NCBI RefSeq assembly: GCF_038096175.1
Contig: NZ_CP151099.1
Coordinates: 5,930,001 to 5,994,000, forward strand
Direction of reading: 5' to 3'
DNA from: Nostoc sp. UHCC 0302
GTDB taxonomy: Bacteria > Cyanobacteriota > Cyanobacteriia > Cyanobacteriales > Nostocaceae
Length of the DNA stretch: 64,000 nt
Shown here: in pieces, positions 34,144-43,530 of the stretch
Position numbering within the stretch: position 1 is the stretch's first letter
Layout: each line of letters opens with the position of its first letter
Made by a program: the position numbers and the translations under genes
Notes under the pieces: generated by a model
What the model saw: only the letters and a program-made list of their open reading frames with translations
Database searches by the model: none
What the model was told of the DNA's origin: nothing

Positions 34144-36369
34144 ATGAGAGAAATCCTTTATTTAGAAGTTCCAACCCCAGATACAGCAGCTGTACGTAGT
34201 TGGTTGCAAGTAGATTTTAAACCAGGAAATGGTGAAAAGGTACTCACCTCAGAAGGCTTTCGCCTCAAAATTCCTGCTGCAACTACAAATTCTAGTGCAG
34301 CTATTTCGGAAACATTGCCTACTGAACTTTCAGTATTTGTCTGGTCAGTGCAGCGAACTACTTATCTAAAAGTATTCCGTTGGGCAGAGCAACCCTTCCC
34401 CGGAGAGGGGCAAATTCTGCAAAGCCTGAAAACCGAAATTAGAGAACGTTTTGGGCATCACTACCCGGAACCACCAGCGATTGATTTGTCCCAAGAATCG
34501 ATTTTTGCAGCACTAGCCCCGTATTATCCCCTTACCGTCAAGTATTTTCAGAAAATGCCCAACGGGGAATATGACCTGAAACGTGCCTACTGGTGGGAAC
34601 AACGCTGGCGCGAAGGGGTACGTAATCCGCAGCAGCCACGTCAAGTTGTGTTTTCTAGTAAAGGGGACTGGGGATTGGGGACTAGGGACACTTCTCTACG
34701 AGAGGCTGCGCCAACGACAGGCTCAGTGCATCGCTGGGGACTGGGTAATGGGGAAGAAAATAATACTTCTGTCTCCTCCTCTGCTCCTCTCCCTCTTTCC
34801 CCTTCCTCCCCACCTACCTATGACCTTATATATATCGGCGGCGCATTAGGTGCAATTCATGCGGCAGTGATGGCCAAACTGGGGTATAAAGTATTGCTGC
34901 TGGAGCGAATGCCTTTTGGACGGATGAATCGGGAATGGAATATTTCTCGCGATGAGATTCAAAGTCTAATTAATTTGGGTTTGGTAACAACTGCCGAGTT
35001 AGAAACCGTCATTGCTAGGGAATATAAAGATGGATTCAATAAATTTTTTGATGGTAATAATCCATCCAAATTGCGATCGCCTGTCTTACATACACCCACA
35101 GTGCTGAATATAGCCTTAGACTCTGATAAATGGCTGCAAATGTGCGGACAAAAACTGCAAGCAGCAGGTGGCGAAATCTGGGATGAAACAGAGTTTATCC
35201 GAGCAAATATTGATGACTCACAAGTTGTTCTGACAGTCAAGCATTTGCCCAGCGAAACCCAGAAGCAAGTGAGTGGGCGATTGTTAATTGATGCAATGGG
35301 AACTGCTTCTCCTATAGCTTGGCAATTAAATGGTGGTCGCGCCTTTGATAGTGTATGCCCGACGGTGGGAGCAGTAATCGAGAGCGGCTTTGAGCCTGGA
35401 GTGTGGGATTCCCAATATGGCGACGTTCTTTATAGCCACGGTGATATTTCACGCGGCAGGCAGTTGATTTGGGAATTGTTTCCCGGCGTTGGCGAAGAAC
35501 TGACGATTTATTTATTTCATTACCACGAGGTCAATGCCGAAAATCCTGGTTCCTTGCTGGAAATGTACGAAGATTTTTTCACAATTTTGCCGGAGTATCG
35601 CAGGTGTGATGTAGACAAGTTGGTGTGGAAAAAGCCAACATTTGGCTATATACCGGGGCATTTTAGTGTCGGGAGTAGCGATCGCACAGTTGCCTTTGAT
35701 AGATTGATTGCGATCGGTGATGCTGCATCACTCCAGTCTCCTCTCGTTTTCACCGGTTTTGGTTCTCTGGTACGGAATTTAGACCGTTTAACAACGCTAT
35801 TGGATACAGCCCTCAAGCACGACTTACTAAGTTTCCGGCACTTGAACCGAATTCGCGCCTACCAAAGCAACGTTTCAGTGACTTGGCTATTTTCTAAAGG
35901 CATGATGGTTCCCACAGGGAGATTTTTACCTCCCCAGCGGATTAACTCCATGCTCAATACCTTTTTTGGGCTGTTAGCAGACGAACCACCAGAAGTAGCA
36001 GATAACTTTATCAAAGACAGGTGCGATTGGTTAACCTTTAATCGCCTAGCACTCAAAGCAGCTAGGAAAAATCCTGCCTTGCTTTTATGGATTTGGCAAC
36101 TTGCTGGTTTTAGAGACTTAGTGCGATGGCTGGGCAATTATTTCAACTTCGGTCGTCATGCCTTGGTGAGTGCTTTACTAAGTCCCTGGTTTGGACGCTT
36201 CTTGTCCCGGATAGGCCCTTGGCTAGAACCTCGATATCCAGCATTATGGTTGCGGTTGTTGACAATTAATTACGCGATCGCCGCTGGCAAACCGCGATCG
36301 CGCCATCAAATAGCAAAAGTCAACTCAGAAGCCTTAATTCAAAAATCACAAGCGAGAATTCTTAATTAG
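34144..36369 (+). CDS. CruA/CruP-family lycopene cyclase-like flavoprotein
   Basis: The 741-residue protein is an FAD-dependent oxidoreductase of the CruA/CruP group, which cyclises lycopene or, for CruP, limits carotenoid overoxidation. The dinucleotide-binding motif IYIGGALGAIHAAVMAKLGY is near residue 230, followed by ERMPFGRMNREWNISRDE, typical of the group. Other family motifs include IDAMGTASPIAWQ and AIGDAASLQSPLVFTGFGS. I cannot say CruA or CruP from sequence alone. Residues about 174-225 (GDWGLGTRDTS, then [15 protein letters not shown]) precede the FAD motif and are encoded by GGGGACTGGGGATTGG-type repeats, an apparent in-frame insertion. It is monocistronic. Confidence 0.85.
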   Translation: MREILYLEVPTPDTAAVRSWLQVDFKPGNGEKVLTSEGFRLKIPAATTNSSAAISETLPTELSVFVWSVQRTTYLKVFRWAEQPFPGEGQILQSLKTEIRERFGHHYPEPPAIDLSQESIFAALAPYYPLTVKYFQKMPNGEYDLKRAYWWEQRWREGVRNPQQPRQVVFSSKGDWGLGTRDTSLREAAPTTGSVHRWGLGNGEENNTSVSSSAPLPLSPSSPPTYDLIYIGGALGAIHAAVMAKLGYKVLLLERMPFGRMNREWNISRDEIQSLINLGLVTTAELETVIAREYKDGFNKFFDGNNPSKLRSPVLHTPTVLNIALDSDKWLQMCGQKLQAAGGEIWDETEFIRANIDDSQVVLTVKHLPSETQKQVSGRLLIDAMGTASPIAWQLNGGRAFDSVCPTVGAVIESGFEPGVWDSQYGDVLYSHGDISRGRQLIWELFPGVGEELTIYLFHYHEVNAENPGSLLEMYEDFFTILPEYRRCDVDKLVWKKPTFGYIPGHFSVGSSDRTVAFDRLIAIGDAASLQSPLVFTGFGSLVRNLDRLTTLLDTALKHDLLSFRHLNRIRAYQSNVSVTWLFSKGMMVPTGRFLPPQRINSMLNTFFGLLADEPPEVADNFIKDRCDWLTFNRLALKAARKNPALLLWIWQLAGFRDLVRWLGNYFNFGRHALVSALLSPWFGRFLSRIGPWLEPRYPALWLRLLTINYAIAAGKPRSRHQIAKVNSEALIQKSQARILN

Positions 36370-36392
36370 ACTTTTGTACAGGCGTTTTGTAC

Positions 36393-36412
36393 AGACGCGA
36401 TTAATCGCGTCT
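36393..36412. repeat. Perfect 20-bp palindrome
   Basis: AGACGCGATTAATCGCGTCT lies between two convergent genes and could act as a terminator stem, though no T-run follows. Confidence 0.8.
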
Positions 36413-38008
36413 CTACTGACTATTTGGGCGAAAATTCGGCAGTTCTACAGATGCCAACGACTTGCGCCCCTTGGGTGGTCTCTGGGGATAAACCACTGGT
36501 GAGGGCGAATTCGCGTCGTTGGTGTTGTCTCCTGATGACTCTTGAGACAAATCTGCTGAAAAATCTACCTGTGCCAATCGTGAGATTTCTGACCAATAGT
36601 CGTCTGTTTCTTCAGCAGTAGTCTCAACGTGAGGCGAAGTAGGGGAAATCGGCACGTCGTTATTGCTTGTTGAGATTGGAGAATCTACTGTGCGGGAAGG
36701 AGAAATAGTTGCAGGGTGATTAATTTCTTCCTCAACTGGCTCCTCAAACTGCTGTTTTGGTGTAGTTTCTAATTCCTCCTCATCCTCCAAGATTGTTGCC
36801 AAAGTATTCCAAATCTGCTCATTAGCCGGATTGTTGTCTACATTAGTTTTCGTAGTAGGCAGTGGTGATGATACAGATGGAGATTGGGAGGTGAAAAACA
36901 TTTGAATCAGACTATCTAATTGCTGATCTAGGTTTGACGACTCGGAAGGAGAAACAACTTCTGGTTCTGGTGTTTTTGGAGAATCTTCAAAGGCTGGCGA
37001 GGGGTCTGGTTGCGCTGGTGTTGGCGTTTCTTCCTTAATTGACCAGTTCCAAGGAGACGAGGGAGAAGTCGGAGTAGGTTGATTTACTTGGTATGGCGGC
37101 GGTGCTGACGATTCCCCCCATAGATTATCTAAATTACTAGTCAAAGATTCTGGTTCTGCTGACCAAGGTTTGATTGGTTGTACGTTGGGAAACAAAGACC
37201 GAGCTTTTCTGGAGAATCTTGTCTGCCCGCTGGTAATGTCTTTGGGATGTTTTGCAGTATCGTCTAGCGAGTCATAGCTGGGGACAGATGTGTCTAGACA
37301 TTTTTCCAGAGCTGCTTTAAATTGCAGGGTCTGGCGTTGTTGTCGCATCAGTCTAGTACGTAACTCCCGACAAGTAGTTTCTGATTGTAATAGCTGCTGA
37401 GACTGATCGCTATAGTTAGTTTGTAGTAATGAACATTCTCGTTCTAACTGGGCAAGGCGCTGTTGGCTAATTTGTAGTTGTGCTTTATAAGTTTCAATAA
37501 AAATTTCTTGGTGTTGAACAGTTTGTGTAGCAGTTTCTAACTGTTGGAAAAGCGACTTTATTTGCCCTTGGGCTGCGGCTAGTTCTTGAGTATGTTGGTT
37601 AAGCATCGACTCACTGACGCTAGAGCGAGTTTTCTGCCATTGCAAGACCTTTTGGGACTCAGATAAGTCATCTTTTAGCTGCTCTACTTGCTTATATAAG
37701 TCGCTGTTAGCTGCCCGTAATTCTTCATTTAACGCCAGCAGTTGCTGAAATTCTGAGTCAACCACTGCTTGTTTTTCACTTTCAGGCTCTGCAACCCAGT
37801 CCTGTTGAGGGGTATCTTCCGACTGCAAAACTTCAGTTTCGTAATGCGTATCTTGAGCTGGCTTGAGGAGTGGCAATTTTGTAATTGCCATACTTTCATT
37901 AGGCACAACTGAGTAAAAAGGACAACTCGCTTGCTCCAATTGCGGCAAATTAGCAGAATTTAGAGATTCCATCACAGCTCGGTTGTTTGAGGTGTCAGCT
38001 TCATTCAT
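36413..38008 (-). CDS. Coiled-coil protein of unknown function
   Basis: In this 531-residue protein, residues about 80-235 form a long coiled coil (LNEELRAANSDLYKQVEQL, QLAQLERECSLLQTNY). A short conserved block (QFKAALEKCLD, NVQPIKPWSAEPE) follows, then a disordered Pro/Ser/Glu-rich region to the end. It may be a scaffold or cell-structure protein. I recognise the middle block as conserved in cyanobacteria but know no function. ATG start; no close same-strand neighbour. Confidence 0.8.
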   Translation of the reverse strand: MNEADTSNNRAVMESLNSANLPQLEQASCPFYSVVPNESMAITKLPLLKPAQDTHYETEVLQSEDTPQQDWVAEPESEKQAVVDSEFQQLLALNEELRAANSDLYKQVEQLKDDLSESQKVLQWQKTRSSVSESMLNQHTQELAAAQGQIKSLFQQLETATQTVQHQEIFIETYKAQLQISQQRLAQLERECSLLQTNYSDQSQQLLQSETTCRELRTRLMRQQRQTLQFKAALEKCLDTSVPSYDSLDDTAKHPKDITSGQTRFSRKARSLFPNVQPIKPWSAEPESLTSNLDNLWGESSAPPPYQVNQPTPTSPSSPWNWSIKEETPTPAQPDPSPAFEDSPKTPEPEVVSPSESSNLDQQLDSLIQMFFTSQSPSVSSPLPTTKTNVDNNPANEQIWNTLATILEDEEELETTPKQQFEEPVEEEINHPATISPSRTVDSPISTSNNDVPISPTSPHVETTAEETDDYWSEISRLAQVDFSADLSQESSGDNTNDANSPSPVVYPQRPPKGRKSLASVELPNFRPNSQ

Positions 38009-38969
38009 TACTCTTGACCCACCCGCTTAAAAATATTCAGCAGTACTGGCGTTAGCATTGCTGATCAACTGTTTGAGATCAGGGTTGACTCTAGATGCTA
38101 AATTTAACTCTCTTTAAGCATGAGTAATTCATTAAATTAGCTTTCCTCATTTTGCATCTAGAACTGATGCCGTTATAACATTATGATCCTCTTGTACGTC
38201 AAGCTTCGGTATGATGTCATGTTTCAATTTAAAAGCTGCTGAGGGGTCTGATACTGCTTGACTTTGACTAATAGTTATGTATAAAAAATTAACTAATAAA
38301 AATTGATACGCTAGATAAACTTTTGTGCTATTGGTAAGTTAGAAACCACTTTTGTGTTGTAAATAATGTCAGAATTCTCTACGTACTACATGAGGGATGC
38401 ATTTGGCGTGGAATACCTTTATACACTTAGATAATCTGGATGTATTAAATCTATAGTAAGAAAAGCTTGTATATAAAATAGCGATCGCATTGTTACAATT
38501 TCTTTAGATAAACTTAACTTTTGGGCTTTAGTAAATATCTCTTTTTTTTCAAAGTTCAATTAAGTTGCTGCTTTTATGAAAACCACCTGCTTTATTTTAT
38601 TAGTAATAATTGTATAGGTTATAAACCTAATTCTTACGTAGACATAAATTGGAATCAGATTAAAGTTTCAACAACGTCTTTTATTTCATAATTTTAATAA
38701 AAAAATGCAGAGCTTCATTAACTGCTTTAAAATTGGTAAATCTTTCTGCAACATCGGGTTATAAACAAGTTGAGCCACAAGCAGTAATTCCCAAGAAAAT
38801 TTTACCTCATTACATTTTGAGAGCCAATACCCTAGATCCAGCAGAATTCAGTAGTCACAATTCAGGATTCAGAAGGAAAACAGGCTTACTACCTAACTTT
38901 GAGACCTATATTGTGTACTTCATCAACTTGAAATCCGCTGTATGTGGTAATGGCTTTCAAAACACTTTG
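38009..38969. other. Long gene-free region
   Basis: About 960 bp with no convincing gene. It contains one HIP1 octamer (near 38481), the long T-run CTCTTTTTTTTC near 38540, and a 22-codon frame at 38367 with an ATG but no ribosome site. An 89-codon frame at 38733 lacks protein-like character. It could hold regulatory RNA, but I cannot show it. Confidence 0.5.
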
Positions 38970-40469
38970 TCAAGGCAGCCAACGAGGATGAAATCCCACT
39001 AGGGGGAGTTTTTCTGGTCTAATTTCTACAGTTGCAGCATCAGTGATAGGTAATAGGGGCATTAACCACAAACTACTAGTAGCGATCGCTTCACCATCAT
39101 CGGTTTTCAAGCTGTTTGCAGGTGGTGGTGTCGTATCTGCCTGTGGTACGATTTGGTCAAATAATAAGCCCAAACCGTCGGGAGATAGGCTCATTTGCAC
39201 ATTCCGTTGATCGGGGGGCAATACTAGCAGTGGTTTTTGTTGTCCGCTTTTTAAGTCAATTGCAACTACATAAGGCTGTTCTATGTATTGTTCCTTTGAT
39301 ACTAGCTGTGTCAGCAAGCAGTAGAGGCTAGGTGAGGCAGTATCAAACTGACAGCTGATAATTGAGCCTGATGTTTTTAATAAAGGTTTTTGCACGCCTT
39401 GGTTTGTCACCAAAAACAAATCACGTGTGTAATCTGTATTGAACTTTACCATCGCTGCTTGAGAGCCATCTTTAGAGAAAGCTTGTACTAAGCCAAATTG
39501 CGGTAGAAAATCTAAGGGTTTACTCGCATCACCTTGTAGCGGTAAAATTGCGGCTCCCTGTCCTTGAGCAACTGCCACGGCTTTACTATCTGGCGTGATC
39601 ATAAAGTCTCCCCCTGGTTGGCTTTGCAAGCGTTTAGGGGTGGATTTTTCTTCTGAACTATCCTTCGTGGCTGGCATAAACCATAGCCCAAAGTCCCCAG
39701 GATTAGCTTTGTTCCCACGCTGAACGACAATAGTTTGCCCATCGGGCGATAAGTCAAATTTTAAAATTTGATAGTCTTTACTATCTAATATCAAGTCAAC
39801 TTTAGCTGCTGGTTCTGCTTGTTCTCCAGATTTTCCAGGAATACCGGTTGTTACTGTGTATAACTTCGCTGACAGCAAGTCTGGATTTTTTGTAGTGCGA
39901 GCAGAAAATAAAATTTTCTCCCCATTTGGGAATGCCTCAAAGTCCATGACAATGAGGTCTTTGGGGGTAATTACTCTTTTTTGCTCTTGCGTCAAGTTGT
40001 AGAGAACTAACTGCCCCTGGTCTTCTACATTGGTTCCTATATAGAGGATGACGCGATCGCGTGTGCGGAAGTTACCTGTAAAGGGCTGTATCACCCTCTT
40101 ACTATTATTTTCTTGAGTAGCAAACTTATCTCTTGCTCCCTGCAACTTCACCTGATAATTTGTGCCATAGGGTGCTGGCGTTACAAGTGTGTACACCATC
40201 CGCCTCCCTGCCCAACTGACTTTACCTGCTAGAGGTGGATCAATTTTCAAATTATCCTCTACGCTTTTCGTCTCCATTGGGCGGCTAAAGGTGAGGGTAA
40301 AGGATGTATCTTCTGCCCCAATTTTTTGATTCTGCCAAGTAAAATTGCGAACACGAGCTGAGACTGCATCGCCTTGCAATATCATCACCCCAATCAGAAA
40401 ACTCAGCAGTAGCATCAATGCGATCGCCACGCGATCTAGTGGTTGGACAAGTGCTTTGGATTTAGTCAT
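38970..40469 (-). CDS. Membrane-anchored beta-propeller protein with N-terminal Ig-like domain
   Basis: The 499-residue product begins MTKSKALVQPLDRVAIALMLLL, a membrane anchor. An Ig-like (Big_5 type) domain follows (FTLTFSRPMETKSVEDNLKI, VTPAPYGTNYQVKL), then a TolB/WD40-like propeller with repeats such as FDLSPDGQTIVVQ, ITPDSKAVAVAQ and MSLSPDGLGLLF. It is probably on the outer face of the cytoplasmic membrane; ligand unknown. I use the ATG at 40469 because the 14 codons before it are made of the GGGCATAG intergenic repeat. Its 5' neighbour, a TIGR03943 gene, is on the same strand. Confidence 0.8.
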   Translation of the reverse strand: MTKSKALVQPLDRVAIALMLLLSFLIGVMILQGDAVSARVRNFTWQNQKIGAEDTSFTLTFSRPMETKSVEDNLKIDPPLAGKVSWAGRRMVYTLVTPAPYGTNYQVKLQGARDKFATQENNSKRVIQPFTGNFRTRDRVILYIGTNVEDQGQLVLYNLTQEQKRVITPKDLIVMDFEAFPNGEKILFSARTTKNPDLLSAKLYTVTTGIPGKSGEQAEPAAKVDLILDSKDYQILKFDLSPDGQTIVVQRGNKANPGDFGLWFMPATKDSSEEKSTPKRLQSQPGGDFMITPDSKAVAVAQGQGAAILPLQGDASKPLDFLPQFGLVQAFSKDGSQAAMVKFNTDYTRDLFLVTNQGVQKPLLKTSGSIISCQFDTASPSLYCLLTQLVSKEQYIEQPYVVAIDLKSGQQKPLLVLPPDQRNVQMSLSPDGLGLLFDQIVPQADTTPPPANSLKTDDGEAIATSSLWLMPLLPITDAATVEIRPEKLPLVGFHPRWLP

Positions 40470-40548
40470 AGGGCATAGGGCATGGGGCATAGGGCATAGG
40501 TCATAGGGCATGGGTCATTAACAAAGGACAAATGACAAATGACAAATG
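40470..40548 (+). repeat. Short tandem repeats (GGGCATA and ACAAATG)
   Basis: Two simple arrays adjoin: several GGGCATAGGGCATGG-like units, then four ACAAATG units. They separate two minus-strand genes and create a spurious N-terminal extension for the downstream one. Confidence 0.85.
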
Positions 40549-40549
40549 A

Positions 40550-41320
40550 CTAATAACTATAAGGATTCTTCGGTTGAGGAATATTTTTCAGGGAGTTAGC
40601 TGAAATTGTGAGTTGGCGTTTACCTGAAAGATTTTCTGTGATCATTTGTCCTTCTACTTCTAGCCAAGTATCTGGAGAGTACTGATCGCGACTGCCTTGT
40701 AGTTTTACAGGTAATCCGGCTGGATAAGCATCTGCGGCACAGCAAGTGATCACAAATCGCGCTAAGAACAAATATTCTTTTCCTAACTCTGGTGGGTGAA
40801 TGACAAATCCCTGTACTTTGACTTTCTGCCCTGTATATGCGTCTGGCTCAGGATAAACGTTGAGAGTGCGTACCCAATCTACGAGCGATCGCTCTTCTGG
40901 GCGAACAGTTGCACGAAATGCTTGCGGTTGAGCGCGTGTCGCTCCCAGTAACTCAGTCACACCGCGATCAAGTGCTGTTTGGCTGGCAAAGACGCGGGGT
41001 GTAATGATGAACCCTAAAACCGCCGCTGTTAAAAGCAAGGTACTACCCCAACCAGGGGGAAAAAAAGTTATGTGCTGGGCGCTAGTAACATCACGATAGC
41101 GACGCCGCTGCCAAAGTTGCCCGGCTTTAAAAAAACCGACAATTAAAAAGCCGATAGCACCTAAAATCGCTAACCAAAAGTAATCCGGGTGAATCAACAA
41201 GTTCAGCTTGCCAGTTAACCAATATTTTAGGATTAAAATTCCCCAAGCTGTAATTGCTAGCACGTCCAGCCAAGGAAGTAATAAATTGATGATTTTAGAT
41301 TTGGGATTTTGGGTGGTCAT
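40550..41320 (-). CDS. TIGR03943-type membrane protein
   Basis: The 256-residue protein has three hydrophobic segments in its N-terminal half (LDVLAITAWGILILKYWL, WLAILGAIGFLIVGFF, LLLTAAVLGFIITPRVF). A soluble C-terminal part carries the conserved VKVQGFVIHPPE and RFVITCCAADAYPAGLPV segments. This fits the TIGR03943 family, encoded next to UPF0718 permeases and proposed to act with them in transport, perhaps of metals; the CC pair could bind metal. The start at 41320 is chosen because the preceding bases are repeat DNA. The partner permease gene lies 87 bp upstream on the same strand. Confidence 0.88.
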   Translation of the reverse strand: MTTQNPKSKIINLLLPWLDVLAITAWGILILKYWLTGKLNLLIHPDYFWLAILGAIGFLIVGFFKAGQLWQRRRYRDVTSAQHITFFPPGWGSTLLLTAAVLGFIITPRVFASQTALDRGVTELLGATRAQPQAFRATVRPEERSLVDWVRTLNVYPEPDAYTGQKVKVQGFVIHPPELGKEYLFLARFVITCCAADAYPAGLPVKLQGSRDQYSPDTWLEVEGQMITENLSGKRQLTISANSLKNIPQPKNPYSY

Positions 41321-41329
41321 TAGGGAATA

Positions 41330-41368
41330 GTCAAGGGTCAAGGGTCAAGGGTCAAGGGTCAAGGGTCA
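41330..41368 (+). repeat. Heptamer tandem repeat (GTCAAGG)
   Basis: Five or more consecutive GTCAAGG units lie between the permease and its TIGR03943 partner. Confidence 0.92.
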
Positions 41369-41407
41369 GAGTGAATTACTTTTGACTTTTGACTCTTGAC
41401 TCATTTT

Positions 41408-42478
41408 TTAAATGACGTGTAAGTTAATGAAAAGGGTAAACAAAAATGTTAATAGTCCTGCTAAAGCAAATAAGTAAAATATAGCCCTGGGCTTAAAAAT
41501 AGATAACATCAAACCAATGCCTTTGATGTCAACCATTGGCCCAAATACTAGAAATGCTAACAAGGAACCACTGCTAAAGGTCGAGGCAAAAGATAGGGCG
41601 AAGAATGAATCGACTGTAGAACAAATTGACACTACTGCTGCTAATACCAGCATGGCAATGATTGAGCTAATAGGCCCAGCACCCAAGCCGAGGATCAGTT
41701 CACGAGGGGCTAGCACTTGAATGGCAGCAGCGATCGCGCTTCCTATAACCATCACCGCCCCCAATTCCCGCAGTTCTTGGATAATGTTATCCAGCAATAG
41801 TTGTAGTTTAACTGGTAGGGGTTTGCTGGGGCTGGCGGATAGGGCAGCTGTCTGGATTGAACTACTATCTATCCGTATCGGTGTACCAGTTTTTCCTCCT
41901 AAAAAATAAGTCCCGGCTTCTAACAAATCGGGTGCTGTTACTTCCTGTTGTACTTGATAACGTCCCTTGCGGCGTTTCGGTTCTGGTTTAGCAGGTGGAT
42001 TGTACTTTAGATAACGAGCGATCGCAGGTTGAACTATTGGATTCAAGTCTTTTTGAAAACTGAAAACACAACCGACAATTGTGGCGATTAATAAAGAAAA
42101 GACTACTCTTAACACCACAATTTCAGGCTGATCTCGAAACGCCGTCCAAGTTGCCCAAATCACAATTGGATTAATTGTCGGGGCTGCTAGCAAAAAGCCA
42201 ATCGCTACTGGTGTGGGTACTCCTTGCATCAGCAATCGCCGCGCTACTGGCACATTGCCGCACTCACACACCGGAAAGAAAATACCAATCATGCTGCCGA
42301 ATAAAGCACCTAGCAGCGGATTTTTGGGCATTTTTTCCACTAATTTGCGCTCATCAACAAAAAATAGCAGCAAACTGGAGAATAAAACCCCAAGAAGCAA
42401 AAAAGGCATCGCCTCGACTAGCAGACTTAAAAATAGCGTAAAACCATTGTTCAGTTGATTCATGGGCGTCGCAGTCAA
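41408..42478 (-). CDS. UPF0718/DUF318 family permease
   Basis: The 356-residue membrane protein has about eight spans in two halves separated by a basic loop (KPEPKRRKGRYQVQQE). Family motifs are visible: FFPVCECGNVPVARRLLMQGVP, AFLLAAPTINP-like FLLAAPTINPIV and STVDSFFALSFASTFSSG. The CECG and CSTVDSFF motifs place it with permeases of unknown substrate that co-occur with TIGR03943 proteins; metal or sulfur-compound export has been suggested for relatives. It is followed by that partner on the same strand. Confidence 0.9.
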   Translation of the reverse strand: MTATPMNQLNNGFTLFLSLLVEAMPFLLLGVLFSSLLLFFVDERKLVEKMPKNPLLGALFGSMIGIFFPVCECGNVPVARRLLMQGVPTPVAIGFLLAAPTINPIVIWATWTAFRDQPEIVVLRVVFSLLIATIVGCVFSFQKDLNPIVQPAIARYLKYNPPAKPEPKRRKGRYQVQQEVTAPDLLEAGTYFLGGKTGTPIRIDSSSIQTAALSASPSKPLPVKLQLLLDNIIQELRELGAVMVIGSAIAAAIQVLAPRELILGLGAGPISSIIAMLVLAAVVSICSTVDSFFALSFASTFSSGSLLAFLVFGPMVDIKGIGLMLSIFKPRAIFYLFALAGLLTFLFTLFINLHVI

Positions 42479-43530
42479 AAGCGGTTTTGAGTTTTTGGAT
42501 TCTGCCTTGTCATTCTATCGAAACGGGGATCAAAAACACGTACGTACAATTAAACATCATTTGAACAGCAAGTTAATCTGTGTTTTTAATTAGCGCTTAA
42601 ACGCTGCAAACCCTTTCCTTGTCTTGGTATTTGGTGAATTTTACTGAGTGCATTTACTGACGAGGACTATTCTTAAGATTGTGTAACTTCCGAAATTGTT
42701 CCGAGTCTAGAGGGTTAGTAGCTGCTTATATAATCTTCAATCACCTATGTTTATACTTACCTTAAATTGTTTCTATGGTGTGTTAGCCAAGTGTATTTTC
42801 ATCAAGGATTTACAGTTGTGCAACATTTGGGGATCGCTGTTGGTTACTACTACCTAAGATTTAGGCTATCTCTAGCAAAATCTGATTTGAGCTTTGTGTT
42901 GATTTTGTACTACAAAAACTTTAAAACCGCAAGACCAGAATTTCACATATGTAGCTATTGAGCGGTCTGTTATCCAAAAATCGCCCAGCAGATGTCTAGA
43001 TAAGATGTTTTTACCTTCTCTAGCAAGGTTCTACAACACTCATTAGCTATGCGGAATTAATAGATATTACTTTTGCAGCTTTTTATCTATGCAGACACTG
43101 CAAAGTGCTGAGTATATGTTTATAGCTATGAGATTGTTCTACTCTGTAGCTCAAAAATGCGCTTTTTATGCTAACAACTAAAAAAAATCGGTATAAAATG
43201 ATAAATTAACTTCTGTCGTTGGGAGTAGAAACGCTTACTCAAAAGATGAGTTCACTTTATCAAGCGCTTGGACAACCCCAAATTGTACAAAATTTTTATA
43301 CTTGCTAATATACCGTTTAATTATGATTAAGATGTTCTCTCAAAGCGTTAATTTTAGAGCGTTCCGCGGTACTGATGGACTATCATATCATTCATGGAAA
43401 CACCCATTTACTATGTCGCATTTTATCCCACTCTTAAAAGACGTTACAAATTGACTTGTGTTGAAAATTTAGTTAGTGACTGATGGGTTTTCATGGTTCC
43501 CGTCTTTTTTTGTAAAAATCAGGGTGTCTA
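42479..43530. other. Long gene-free region between divergent genes
   Basis: About 1,050 bp with no protein-like frame; the largest (42767-42961) has no ribosome site and no recognisable content. It must hold the promoters of the permease and histidine kinase genes. Composition is AT-rich with no obvious repeats, unlike most other spacers here. A small RNA or a lost gene is possible. Confidence 0.5.

Noticed and set aside
38733-39002. 89-codon plus-strand frame at the end of the long spacer
   Set aside because: TTG start without ribosome site, repeat-like ATTCAGGATTCAG content, overlaps the end of a real gene.
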